64,000 nucleotides of DNA from contig JAAALK010000082.1 of NCBI GenBank assembly GCA_019279435.1, positions 13,966,594 through 14,030,593 of the forward strand. Reading direction: 5' to 3'. The position numbers and the translations under genes were made by a program. The notes beneath the pieces were generated by a model. That model worked only from the letters and a program-made list of their open reading frames with translations. It did not search any database and was not told the DNA's origin. Positions 11,323 through 21,725 of this stretch are shown here, one piece after another (the stretch's first letter is position 1; each line of letters opens with the position of its first letter). This DNA is from Zizania palustris. Lineage: Eukaryota; Streptophyta; Magnoliopsida; Poales; Poaceae.

Positions 11323-13071
11323 CTCTTGTCTTTGTAGTCTTGGGTCAGATGCCGAAAGTGGCACCGGTGCACCTCTTTCGAGGCCATATGGCATGCTCTA
11401 TAGTGAACTCTATGCGGGAGCCAGTGGCTAGGTCATCTTTTTTCCTTCATGGCCGAACAAGATGCCCTACTGCTCTAGCCTCATCGGCCCCTGTAGCTAT
11501 GCTGTTGGCCGAGTATGCAATGGATTACGCAATGACCTTATTTGACTGCCAAGGAAATACATCGGACCTTGTGGTGGCTTGTGGGCTATAGTGCTGTCAA
11601 CGGTCTTCTTGATCAACACGTGGAGGGTGTTGACCAACATTCTGGATTGGTTGATGAGCACTTGATAAAGGGCGCTATCGATGATCTCTTGAAAACTAAC
11701 GTGAAGGCTTTCTTCTAGCTGACTAGTCCCTATAGCCAGAGCCGGTCTTGGAAACAAGTCCCTTTGGATAGGACCCGACCGAGTCATACTGTAGGCTTGT
11801 AGGCATAGCTTCTGGAAATCATCCACATGCTTCTATGCCTCTACCCTTTGATCTTCATTCAGTGTGTCCAGAGTGTTCGGGATGATGTTGTTGTTGTTGA
11901 TCTCGCCCGCCAAGGCCGAGTCGCTGAATTGGTCCCACCGGGCATGCCACAAAGCGTGTTAGTGTCTTCTTTGGTCACACTTTGGCACACGCGTGGCCTG
12001 GGAGATATGCTTAACACTAGTGCAAGTCCTACAATCTTAGAAAAAAGGGTCCAAGGCGTGCCAATCAGTTTGACCCTATAACTGATAAGGGAATAGAAAA
12101 AATATCATTAGTATCAAAGTCGAACGGCCGTCAAGCCGATGACTACGGTGAGGATAAAAGAATCATGAGCGAATGACGCCAATCGGCCATAAGGCCGATG
12201 ACCAAGGCAGAGCGATCGGGAAAAATGCACCATCGACCGATTAGATAAGTAGTTTATGCATATAGGCCGATGAGCATTCCTCGATAGTGGATAGAATATA
12301 ATGTTGAATTGAAGATAACATATCAGCTTGTACTTCGATAGAAATAAATAAAATACGCTAGATAACATATCTGCATCATCAAAATCATCACAATAACAAG
12401 ATTGAACCTAACCAAGATAGTAGCTAGTAATGATGACCTTAACAATACTTCAAAGTATCAGGCACACTCTATTTAGATGAACGGTATACAACATGAAGAA
12501 GATACAATAGAAAGAGATGTCAGACTTAATCGATGAAGCCTCAGACTACCACACCTAAATCACATCAATCTAAGAGATCAAACTGATGCAGCCTTAGACC
12601 TAGCCAATACACCGAAATAAACAAGCGATTGTACTGTTTCAGCCGATGTCTCATGAGATCAAATTGATGTAGCCATCAGGACACTGACCTAGTCAATACG
12701 ATCGTCGGGGGTCGTCAGACTCACCTCTTCGCTAGAGATCGAAATGATGCAGCCTAGCTCTGAGTGCCGAATCCCACCAGGATTAACCTTGCGAAGCCAA
12801 GGGTGGCGATGCGGTGAAGAGTTGTTTGTAGGGTTGTGTTATTTTTTTGACCAAACTAAGGGATAATATTTATAGTCCGGAGACATGCCGTCCAAGTAAT
12901 CTATCCTAACCGATTCTGGAAAATCTTTATCTTCTCATCATCGTCTCCTTCATATCTAGTCATGTTGTAATGTACGGGCTTCATTGACCACCTTTGACCG
13001 GACTCCCTTTGACTCTTATTGACCTTGTGGCATCCCTGGTGGGCCCAGGGATTTACCAAATTTTGGTGTCA
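11323..13071. other. Unresolved repeat DNA, possible minus-strand LTR at its right end
   Basis: No frame here shows a recognisable domain on either strand. The right end reads CCAAATTTTGGTGTCA at 13071, which on the minus strand opens TGACACCAAAATTTGG, a plausible Gypsy LTR start. A minus-strand TATAAATA lies about 200 bases inside it (12867-12874). This would suit the 3' LTR of the old TAT element whose antisense gene follows, but no polypurine tract is obvious at the junction. 11323-12100 is unassigned. Confidence 0.3.
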
Positions 13072-13213
13072 ATAGATCCTAACCGCCATGAGTATTTCAG
13101 CTTTCTATAATGGACTATTTTTGATTGTGGCCCCATCTACCAACCTTGGGGGGAAGACCGAGAGGGATGTGAAGGGATGCGGTGTAAAGGCTTGCTGCGC
13201 AAGCCCCAGGCCC

Positions 13214-13220
13214 TTATAAA
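13214..13220 (+). promoter_or_regulatory. TATA box of T0 antisense gene
   Basis: TTATAAA, 100 bases before the ATG at 13320. TAT-2 has a TATA-like element at almost the same distance before its own antisense ATG (29739 versus 29861), which supports both as promoters. Confidence 0.5.
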
Positions 13221-13319
13221 GAAGGCAACGGTCTCCCATTTACCGTGAAGTTCCCTTGCTTCTCTAGTTTCCGCTTTTTTGTTAAACCCTCGCTTTTACA
13301 CTCCTTGTCGGCTACGACG

Positions 13320-14058
13320 ATGGCAGCCACTGTAGCGGGGATTTTGGGTGCGCCCAAGGTTGACGGCCCCTGGGACCTTTGACCTCTTTCCGAGAATTCT
13401 CGGAATATAGACATTCGTCCTGGAGAGGTCCATCTGCACCGTAGAATCTGTGAAGGAGGCAGTGCATGAGTAGCTCGAACCTGGAATCACGATGCGACTT
13501 CATGGAAATGAAGTCATCCCCAAGCCGCATGAAGGGGAGGTGGTCGTCTGTGAGGCCTTTCACGTGGGGCTTACGTTCCCCGCGATGGAGTTTCTGGTGG
13601 AGGTTCTCCGCCTCTACCATGTGGACCTACCGCAACTTTCCCTAAATGCCATCGCACGTCAAGCCATCTTCGAATGGGCTATGAGGGCAGAGGGGTGCGA
13701 AGGGAGGGCCAAATTCTTCATAGTGATGCACGAAGACAGTTGTTAACCAAAGAAAAGATATGGCCAGAATGGCTCCACAAAGCTATTGGCCTACGGAAGC
13801 GTCCACTTCTAGCTCAGGAAGGAGTACGCGAACAACTTCACAACGAAGGCCATCAACGAGCAGTTGTACTCCGAATGGATCCACCAGTGGTTCTATGTGT
13901 TGGTGGGAATGAACTTTGGTTTTGAGGGGGTCCGCCAGCAAATCTTTTATCAGAGGGAAGCCAAAGATTCAACAAATGCGGGCTCGGTTAAGGCCCGTGT
14001 CTAGATCACGTATCTCGTGGCTCGACGTATGAGCATGCGGGATTTGGCAGAGGAATTC
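13320..14058 (+). pseudogene. T0: old copy of TAT antisense gene, 5' part
   Basis: Degraded relative of exon 1 of the gene at 29861. The ATG at 13320 opens a short frame that stops after about 20 codons. From 13492 the homologous domain is clear: EGEVVVCEAFHVGLTFP, LDLPQLSLNAIAR-like text and IFEWAMRAEGCEGR match EGEVVVFEAFFDAGLGFP and IFEWAMRAEGCEGR in TAT-2. This domain resembles the Pfam family described as putative gypsy-type transposon (PF04195), recalled rather than searched. A stop follows at 13743, and homology continues with RWFYV-like and MSMRDLAEEF blocks to 14058, where Sire-1 inserted. Function unknown. Confidence 0.7.
14054..14058. repeat. Target site duplication of Sire-1, left copy
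   Basis: AATTC immediately before the LTR start TGAGAAACC. The same five bases follow the 3' LTR at 24885-24889. Five-base duplications are usual for Copia integration. Confidence 0.9.
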
Positions 14059-16040
14059 TGAGAAACCAAGGGTTGGTTTCAGTGTTTGTGATGAGTGATT
14101 GACAGGCTTTTATCCTCTGTTTCGAAGGGGTACCTCCGGAAGGGGTTCGGAGGTTGGACCTCCGAAGGGTGTTCGGAGGTGGTTTCACCGAAGTGTGTTC
14201 GGTGGTTTGGTTGCTGCAGCTGTTGCAGCGGAGTGTGCGTGTCGGAGGGGTCCGACAGTACACGATGACTAGGTTTGTACCGAAGGCTTTGGTACTTTGG
14301 GCGGTACACCGGAGTGTGTGCCGGAGGTTGCTAACCCGGAGAGGTCTCCGGAGTACTGGATACACTTGTCTGTTTGTCTGTGGTGCGCAGGGACTTCGGA
14401 GGCGACGGACAGGTTCGTAGCAGGTGAACTTGGGTCAAGCGGGAGGCTTGATGCCAGGGGAGCAGGGAGCTCCGTCACGGTGGCTGCGAAGGGGTCTGGG
14501 TCGGTCCTCGGGTCGAGGTGCGCCAGGTGAAGGCAGAGAGTGCGGAGCGTGGCTCCGGCTGAAGGTACTCCGAGACAAAGTCCTCAGAGGTGAGGCACTT
14601 CAAAGGTACTCCGAATGGAGTGACTTCGGAGTTGGATGGATCAAGTCCTCTGCGGAGGCAAGGAGTTCGAAGTGTGCTCCAGAGGGAGACATTCGAAGGT
14701 TGCCCGAAGAAGGTCTCAGAAGTCGAGGCGCATCGAAGGCATGGTCCGGGTGAGGCTCGTCGAGAAGTGTGCTCGGGGAGAGACACTGCGACGAAGTGCT
14801 CATGGAATGCTTCGTGCGGAGGCCTTGGACGAAGGAGGGACTTCGAAGGGTGGTACTCCGAAGGTGGGGCTTCGGAGTGTGGTTGTCTTGTGGTACTTCG
14901 ACCTGCATGGCTTCGGTACACGGACTGACGGAATTCGAGCTGGGCGGAAGTTGCGAAGTCGTGGTGGTCCACTCCGGCGGTGTTGGTGCGAAGGCCCAAG
15001 GGCTTTGACGGCTTCGGCTCAAAACCGTCACTGTATCGAAGGCTGACTTCGTTGAAGCGAAGGCCATCTGGCTCAAGGCTTCTCACCGAAGCTATCGCAC
15101 CTCTCGCGTGCGAAGGGGGCTTCAGAAAGGTCAAAGGCTGCAAGTCTGACAGTGTCTGCTCTGCAAAAAGCTGGCGCTGTCCCCTCTGCAAAGGCTGACA
15201 GAGAAGCCTCCAATAAAGTTGACTACCTTTTGTACCCCTCAGTTCTGTAGAGACAAAACCAATGTAAACCCTAGGGGTAAAGTAGTCAATTCCTTTGGGT
15301 GAACTGTGGGCTATAAATATGGGGCTCGGTAGGTAACATTTAACACTTTGAGCATTTACTGTTGAGCTCCTGTACTAGCCACACACTTCGTTGTAGTCAT
15401 CCAGAGTTCAATTTTATTGTGTTCCTTGTTCAAGCGGTGAAGCCCTGCTTTTGTGTGCTTTTTGCTTGAGCTCGTTTTACATACCTCGCTAGTTGTAGTG
15501 CACCGAAGCCTATCTAGGCGAAGGGTGTTTTGTGTGAAGTGTGTTTTTCAGTGTGCTGTCGCTCTGTGTAACAGGAGGCGAGACCTCGCTGCTTACTAGC
15601 GAAGCCCTGATCGAAGCCCGTGCTTTTATCGTGTTTGTGACTCTAGCGAAGTCTGTTAGTGTGCGTTTAGACCTTCGTGTACGAAGCCCAGCACCAGTTG
15701 CTGCTGCCAAGTATTTGGTCGAAGTCCTCAGTGGGGTGTCCACTCTTGCGAAGGGTGAAGTGCGAAGCCTGCTCGAAGCACCCTGTGTGCGGAGCCTGCA
15801 CTGACTTAGCAGAGTAGATTTTCGAGGGTTGTAAGTGGAGAGAAGTCTTCTTGGCTTCGAACTTTTGGTCCTGCGAAGCCTGTGTTCGGAGCTGTCAAAA
15901 CACCTCCGAACCAGACATTCGAAGGTAGTGTTCGAAGCCTGTTCTGCAGAAGACAGAACTAAAACCGAAGGCTAGTTTTTAGCCCGAAATTTTAAAAGCT
16001 CCCATTCACCCCCCCTCTGGTCGCCGTTTCCGGTCCAACA
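14059..16040 (+). repeat. Sire-1 5' LTR
   Basis: Runs from TGAGAAACCAAGGG to TTTCCGGTCCAACA. A TATA box (TATAAATA, 15312-15319) lies about 1250 bases in, so U3 is long. The region before it is dense in short CG-rich palindromic motifs such as CTCCGGAG and TTCGAA. Its many open frames on both strands are by-products of this GC-rich repetition. Confidence 0.92.
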
Positions 16041-16042
16041 AT

Positions 16043-16054
16043 TGGTATCAGAGC
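16043..16054 (+). promoter_or_regulatory. Sire-1 primer binding site
   Basis: TGGTATCAGAGC, two bases after the LTR, matching the 3' end of initiator tRNA-Met. Confidence 0.9.
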
Positions 16055-16103
16055 GGGTTAAGATCACCAGTTGACCTTAACCGGTTTTGTGATCAATGGC
16101 GAC

Positions 16104-18557
16104 ATGGATAGAGGCAGTAAAATTCCTCTGTTCGATGGGACTGACTTTGCATACTGGAAGGTGCGCATGGAGGCTTACTTGTTAAGCCAAGGAAATGCAA
16201 TTTGGGAGATTGTGGACTCACAATACTCCATCCCTGAGACTCGCACCACTCAAACAGAAAAAGATCAGTATAATGCCAACTCCAAGGCTAGGAATATACT
16301 GTTCATTGGTTTGAGCCGGAGTGAGTTTGATAGGGTGCAGCACCTTAGGACTGCTAGGGAGATTTGGACAACACTCACTGTTTTTCATGAGGGCTCTACA
16401 CAGATTAAGGCCAGGCGCCAAAGCACGTACAATCAACAGTATCAACTGTTTGTGCAGGCACCTGGTGAATCTATAGATGCCATGTTTTCTCGCTTTGATG
16501 CGATAGTGAGTAACTTGCGATCCAACGGGAGGCTTGCTTACAATGATCATGATAGGGCTATCAAGCTTCTCTATGCTCTTGACCGTAGCATATGGGAAGT
16601 GAAGATATCCAGCATTGAGGAGTCCGCAGGTTATGACACATTGACCTGTGATGAGCTCTTCAGCAAGTTGAAGTCCACAGAGATTGCCAAGGCATCTCTT
16701 GCAGTGCACAGAAGCTCCTTGCCACAACCATTGGCATTGGTTTCTAGCACTAGCCGTGGCACCACTGCAGAACCAAGCACATCTGGCACTTGTGTTTTTG
16801 CAGATGGTTTTGCTTTGTTCTCCCTGGTCTCCATCACAAAGGAGCAGGTGGACACTCTAGATGATGATGAGCTTACTCTCATTGCCCGGAGGTTCACCCA
16901 TTTTTATCATGAGAGACGGGATCAGAGGAAAAGTGGTTTTAGTGGTTGCTTTGAGTGTGGCGACACTTCTCACATCAAGGCCAATTGTCCTATGCTCAAA
17001 AAGAGAGATGAGAGTGAGCGCCCTAAATACCACAAGAAGGAGAGGAAACCCTTTGTGAAGGGTAAGCGCGGCAAGGTGGCTAAGAGAGTAGCTAAAGCCG
17101 CTTCCAGAGCATTTGTTGCTGCTCTCAGCGACATCGACACTTCCTCAACTGAGGAGTCGAGCTCTGGGGAGGAGGAGTCCCCAAGGAAGGAGGACAAGAA
17201 GGGACGAGACTTCACCGGCCTTTGCTTCATGGCCGACAGCGATCACAGCAGCGATGAGCTTGACTCATCTGAGGTCCCACTATCATCTGACCAGCTATTA
17301 ATTAAATTAGATGAGCTGAATGAAGTAGTTCTAGGTCAGGATAGATTACTTGTGCAAGCCGCTAGAGAAAGAAAAGACCTTAGACTTAGGCTAGAATCTG
17401 TATCTACTGAATATGCCATGCTTAAGTCTAAGGTTAACAATGCTGAATGTGAATCTTGTACTGTAGTCATGAGTGAGCTTGCTCAGTTGCGTTCTGTACA
17501 TGCTCAAACTCTTTCCGAGCTTGAGACTGCACAGAAGCAACTTTTGGTGGTGGAATCTAGTCCTCATGATATTAGTGAATGCATGAACTGTTCTTTATTA
17601 CGCGAAAGCATTAATTTACGTGATAAGCATGTTCATGATTTAGAGGCTAGACTGGAGAGTGCCGGTAGTTCTAAGGATGTGCAGCCTGTTTGTGACACGT
17701 GCATTACCCTTAAGGACCAACTAGGCACTGTTAGAGAGCGAGCTGAAAACCTCATGTCTGAAAATGAGTACCTTCTTTCTGTGGTTAATAAATGCACTGA
17801 GGGAAAGGGTAGGATAGATTTGCTCTTGGCCAAGACCAAGTTGTGTGTTGACAGAGCAGGGGTAGCTCTAGGTTTGGGTTTTGAGAGGATTTCTTCAGAC
17901 AACAAGACCAAAACTGTTTTTACCTCTCCCACTACCTTAGAGAAAGAGAGAGCTCTGTTAGACACTCCTTCAGCCAAAAAGCCTACCCGACCACCAAAGA
18001 AAGCCACACCTCCTGCCAAGAAAAATCCTCCCAAGAAAACCACTCAGAAGAAGCCCAAGGAGCCTGTGAGAGTTGCTCATGTGACCCATGAGAGTGCCCC
18101 TAGGAGAGTGTTTCACTGTTCTTACTGTCAGTGGGCGGGTCATTTGGTTGGGTTCTGTTTTCGTCGCATCAAGGATGAGCGACGCGCTCAGGCGATGAGT
18201 TACCAGGACATGCATTACCCATCTTTAGGTATGCATGAGTCTGAGTTTTACTATCGTCCTGCTTTTGAGGCTCCTTGTGCTTCTCGGAGAGGTTTTACTC
18301 CTCGAGGTGTTCACCATGTTCCATATGGTGGTAGACCCCGGGTAAGTAGCTTTGTACCTCGTCAGAGTAGGAGACCTCGTCATGCTTTTCGATCACTGCA
18401 TGTAGGTAGACCTCGCACTTTGCATCATGCTGATTTTCCTGTGCGTAGACAGTCTACTTTTACTGTGCCTACTACTTGTGTCACTCAGTGCTGGATGCCT
18501 CGTCATTATTTCACTCACCCCAGCACTGAGCGATCGAGATATTCTTATCATGTGTAG
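16104..18557 (+). CDS. gag: Sire-1 gag polyprotein
   Basis: Open frame of 817 codons from the ATG of MDRGSKIPLFDGTDFAYW; the frame extends 11 codons further upstream but without ATG, and Sire-2 uses the same ATG. Gag forms the virus-like particle that packages element RNA in the cytoplasm. The N-terminal part has the plant Copia gag pattern (YWKVRMEAYLLSQGNAIW). A CCHC knuckle (CFECGDTSHIKANC) lies near residue 281. A long Glu/Lys/Leu-rich, coiled-coil-like stretch follows (about 400-560), then a basic proline/lysine-rich region and a second CX2CX4HX4C knuckle (CSYCQWAGHLVGFC) near residue 671. The frame ends with one TAG and pol continues in the same frame. Confidence 0.88.
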   Translation: MDRGSKIPLFDGTDFAYWKVRMEAYLLSQGNAIWEIVDSQYSIPETRTTQTEKDQYNANSKARNILFIGLSRSEFDRVQHLRTAREIWTTLTVFHEGSTQIKARRQSTYNQQYQLFVQAPGESIDAMFSRFDAIVSNLRSNGRLAYNDHDRAIKLLYALDRSIWEVKISSIEESAGYDTLTCDELFSKLKSTEIAKASLAVHRSSLPQPLALVSSTSRGTTAEPSTSGTCVFADGFALFSLVSITKEQVDTLDDDELTLIARRFTHFYHERRDQRKSGFSGCFECGDTSHIKANCPMLKKRDESERPKYHKKERKPFVKGKRGKVAKRVAKAASRAFVAALSDIDTSSTEESSSGEEESPRKEDKKGRDFTGLCFMADSDHSSDELDSSEVPLSSDQLLIKLDELNEVVLGQDRLLVQAARERKDLRLRLESVSTEYAMLKSKVNNAECESCTVVMSELAQLRSVHAQTLSELETAQKQLLVVESSPHDISECMNCSLLRESINLRDKHVHDLEARLESAGSSKDVQPVCDTCITLKDQLGTVRERAENLMSENEYLLSVVNKCTEGKGRIDLLLAKTKLCVDRAGVALGLGFERISSDNKTKTVFTSPTTLEKERALLDTPSAKKPTRPPKKATPPAKKNPPKKTTQKKPKEPVRVAHVTHESAPRRVFHCSYCQWAGHLVGFCFRRIKDERRAQAMSYQDMHYPSLGMHESEFYYRPAFEAPCASRRGFTPRGVHHVPYGGRPRVSSFVPRQSRRPRHAFRSLHVGRPRTLHHADFPVRRQSTFTVPTTCVTQCWMPRHYFTHPSTERSRYSYHV

Positions 18558-21500
18558 GCGGCAGATCGAGGCTTGGAGGACACGTGGATCATGGACTCCA
18601 GTTGTTCGCGCCACATGACCGGAGATGCAGCATGGTTCTCCAGCCTCACCACAACCAAGCAAAGGGAACATATGACCTTCGGAAACAATCGAAGGAGTAG
18701 AGTGAAAGGTAAAGGTGTGGTAAGAATTAACTCGAATTTCACTCTCAAAGATGTTGCTTTGGTTGAAAACCTGGGATACAATTTGCTATCTGTATCTCAG
18801 TTGCTTGATGAGAGCTTCGAAGTGCGATTTCATCGCGATACTTCGCAAGTGCTCAATTCTGATGGCGTTGTGGTGTGTAAGATCTTTAGAGTTGGGAGAG
18901 TTTTTGGAGCTGATTTTTCAGAGTCATCTGGTTCTTCTCATTGTCTTGTTGCTCATTCAACTTCTGAGCTTTGGAAGTGGCATAGGAGACTAGGGCATAT
19001 GAGCTTTGAGTTGCTCGCTCGTCTGAGCACCCTAGGCCTGATCCGAGGATTGCCCAAGCTCAAGTTTGAGAAGAATTTAGTTTGCGCTCCTTGTCGACAT
19101 GGAAAAATGATTGCTGCTTCGCATTCGCAAGTCACCACAGTGATGACTGAACAACCCGGAGAACTTCTCCATATGGACACTGTAGGTCCTTCTCGGGTCA
19201 GTTCTTTAGGCGGCAAGTGGTATGTATTAGTTATTGTCGACGATTTCTCTCGCTACTCTTGGGTCTTCTTTCTTGCCAGCAAGGATGAAGTGTTTTCACA
19301 CTTTCGGAGCTTGGCTTTGAGACTTTTCATTGAACTCCCAGGTGCATTGAAATTCATTCGAAGTGATAATGGCACCGAGTTCAAAAACAGTCTCTTTGTT
19401 GACTTTTGCATGGAGCATGGCATAGAACATCAATTCTCTGCTCCGCGGGTTCCTCAACAGAACGGTGTTGTTGAGAGGAAGAACCGCACTTTGGTTGAGA
19501 TGGCTAGGACGATGCTTGATGAGCATAGGACTCCTAGAAAATTCTGGGCTGAGGCCATGAACACTGCATGTTACATCTCAAACCGAATCTTCTTGCGCTC
19601 AATTTTAAATTTGACATCTTATGAGCTGTGTTTTGGGAGACAGCCCAAGGTTACTCGTCTTCGAGTTTTTGGCTATCGCTGCTTTATCCTAAAACATGGT
19701 AATTTGGATAAATTTGAGTCACGCTCTTCTGACGGGATCTTTTTGGGTTACACTACTCATGGTCATTCTTATCGTGTTTATAACTTGGAGACTAACACTA
19801 TCATCGAGTCATGTGATGTGACTTTTGATGATTCAACCCCCTCTGTTAGTTCTGCATTTGAACAGGCAAATGAACACGACATGGAACAGACCTTATTCGA
19901 AGAAGAAGATCACGGAGAATTCGAGGATGAACCCCTACTACCCTCGACGTCAACCCCCGAAGCTGACCCCGCTACGACCACTTCGACACGAGGTCCCGAA
20001 GCGACTACCTCAACATCGGTCATCTTGGACCACTCCAACGCACAAGTTGAGGGGGAGACTGCATCCCGCCGCGAGGCTCCACATCATGTTCAAAGGATGC
20101 ACCCTCCTGAGCAGATCATTGGTGAGCTTGATCAAAGGGTAACACGTTCTCATGCTCATTTCATTGATTCCGCTTTTGTTGCTTCTTTCGAGCCCTTAGA
20201 TGTTAGTCATGCACTTTCTGATTCTAGTTGGATCAATGCCATGCATGAGAAACTTGAAAATTTTGAGAGAAACCAAGTCTGGTCATTAGTTGATCCTCCA
20301 CCAAATGTTCATTTCATTGGAACAAAATGGATTTTCAAAAACAAACAAGGGGAGGATGGGACTATAGTTAGAAACAAGGCTAGACTTGTAGCTCAGGGCT
20401 TTTCTCAACTAGAAGGGATTGATTTTACTGAAACTTTTGCACCTGTTGCTCGCCTTGAGGCCATTAGGATTATGCTTGCCTTTGCGACATCCCGGGGATT
20501 CAAACTCTATCAAATGGATGTCAAAAGTGCTTTTCTTAATGGCTTCATAGGTGAAGATGTTTATGTAAAACAACCCCCTGGTTTTGAAAACCCCAAGTAC
20601 CCACATAAAGTCCTTAAACTTCATAAGGCTCTTTATGGACTCAAGCAGGCCCCTCGGGCTTGGTATGATAGACTTAAGTCTTTTCTGCTTGAGCGAGGGT
20701 ATTTGATGGGCTCTGTTGATAAAACACTGTTTACTCTCAAGCATGGCAAAGATTTCCTCCTAGTTCAGATTTATGTGGATGATATCATCTTTGGTGGCTC
20801 TTCTCATGCTTTGGTTGCCGAGTTTGCAGATACCATGAGCGGGGAATTTGAGATGTCGATGATGGGTGAACTCACCTTTTTCCTTGGTTTGCAAATCAAG
20901 CAAAGCAAACAAGGTACTTTTGTCCACCAGACAAAGTACACCAAGGACCTGCTCAAGAAATTTGACATGGCTGATGCGAAGCCCCTCGCCACTCCAATGG
21001 CTACATCTGTAGCATTGGACCCTGACGAAGATGGAGAAGCCGTAGATCAGAAGGAGTTCCGAAACATGATCGGCTCCCTCCTCTACTTGACTGCTACGAG
21101 GCCGGATATACACTTCGTTGTGTGTCTGTGCGCTCGTTTTCAGGCTTCACCACGAGCTTCGCACTGCCAAGCGGTCAAGCGCATCCTAAGGTATCTCAAA
21201 CATACCCTCGAATTTGGCATATGGTATTCAGCATCTTCATCCTTATGTCTTCGAGGTTATTCCGATGCGGATTTTGCTGGGTGTAGAATTGATAGGAAGA
21301 GTACCTCTGGTACTTGTCATTTTCTGGGTACTTCTTTAGTTTGCTGGTCTTCCCGCAAACAGTCTAGTGTTGCACAATCAACGGCTGAGGCCGAATATGT
21401 TGCTGCAGCTAGCTGTTGCTCTCAGATTTTGTGGATGACTTCCACTTTGCGGGATTTCGGGTTAGAATATAAGAGTGTTCCACTTTTCTGTGATAACACT

Positions 21501-21725
21501 AGTGCTATTTATATTGCAAACAACCCGGTTCAGCACTCCAGAACCAAACACATTGATGTGCGATATCATTTTCTTAGAGATCACAATGAGAAGGGTGATA
21601 TTGAACTTCAATATGTTGATACCCAACACCAGCTAGCCGATATTTTCACAAAACCCCTAGATGCTTCTCGATTTACTTACTTGCGTGGGGAACTTGGTAT
21701 TTGTCACCCTTACGGCATTTTGTGA
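18558..21725 (+). CDS. pol: Sire-1 pol polyprotein: protease, integrase, RT, RNase H
   Basis: About 1055 codons, open, in the same frame as gag after the TAG at 18555. It has no ATG at its start, so expression by stop readthrough or from an ancestral gag-pol fusion is implied. Order is protease, integrase, RT, RNase H, as in Copia. Protease is at residue 13 (IMDSSCSRHMTG); the usual DSG is DSS here. Integrase has the HHCC finger (WHRRLGH, later CAPC) and an Asp, Asp, Glu core (LHMDTVG, SDNGTEF, VVERKN) with 35 residues between the last two. RT has YGLKQAPRAW and YVDD. RNase H has YSDADFAG, STAEAEYVAA and FCDNTSAIYIA. It ends at GELGICHPYGIL. Only the protease change argues against activity. 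Confidence 0.88.
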   Translation, partial: AADRGLEDTWIMDSSCSRHMTGDAAWFSSLTTTKQREHMTFGNNRRSRVKGKGVVRINSNFTLKDVALVENLGYNLLSVSQLLDESFEVRFHRDTSQVLNSDGVVVCKIFRVGRVFGADFSESSGSSHCLVAHSTSELWKWHRRLGHMSFELLARLSTLGLIRGLPKLKFEKNLVCAPCRHGKMIAASHSQVTTVMTEQPGELLHMDTVGPSRVSSLGGKWYVLVIVDDFSRYSWVFFLASKDEVFSHFRSLALRLFIELPGALKFIRSDNGTEFKNSLFVDFCMEHGIEHQFSAPRVPQQNGVVERKNRTLVEMARTMLDEHRTPRKFWAEAMNTACYISNRIFLRSILNLTSYELCFGRQPKVTRLRVFGYRCFILKHGNLDKFESRSSDGIFLGYTTHGHSYRVYNLETNTIIESCDVTFDDSTPSVSSAFEQANEHDMEQTLFEEEDHGEFEDEPLLPSTSTPEADPATTTSTRGPEATTSTSVILDHSNAQVEGETASRREAPHHVQRMHPPEQIIGELDQRVTRSHAHFIDSAFVASFEPLDVSHALSDSSWINAMHEKLENFERNQVWSLVDPPPNVHFIGTKWIFKNKQGEDGTIVRNKARLVAQGFSQLEGIDFTETFAPVARLEAIRIMLAFATSRGFKLYQMDVKSAFLNGFIGEDVYVKQPPGFENPKYPHKVLKLHKALYGLKQAPRAWYDRLKSFLLERGYLMGSVDKTLFTLKHGKDFLLVQIYVDDIIFGGSSHALVAEFADTMSGEFEMSMMGELTFFLGLQIKQSKQGTFVHQTKYTKDLLKKFDMADAKPLATPMATSVALDPDEDGEAVDQKEFRNMIGSLLYLTATRPDIHFVVCLCARFQASPRASHCQAVKRILRYLKHTLEFGIWYSASSSLCLRGYSDADFAGCRIDRKSTSGTCHFLGTSLVCWSSRKQSSVAQSTAEAEYVAAASCCSQILWMTSTLRDFGLEYKSVPLFCDNTSAIYIANNPVQHSRTKHIDVRYHFLRDHNEKGDIELQYVDTQHQLADIFTKPLDASRFTYLRGELGICHPYGIL

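Noticed and set aside
11497..11826. 109-codon minus-strand frame in the unresolved region
   Set aside because: No recognisable domain and no homologous copy in the window.
14154..15198. Many long Arg/Gly/Pro-rich frames on both strands of the Sire-1 5' LTR (and 22943-24093 in the 3' LTR)
   Set aside because: They lie in a GC-rich LTR, occur in several frames at once, have no domain, and appear in both LTRs only because the LTRs are copies.
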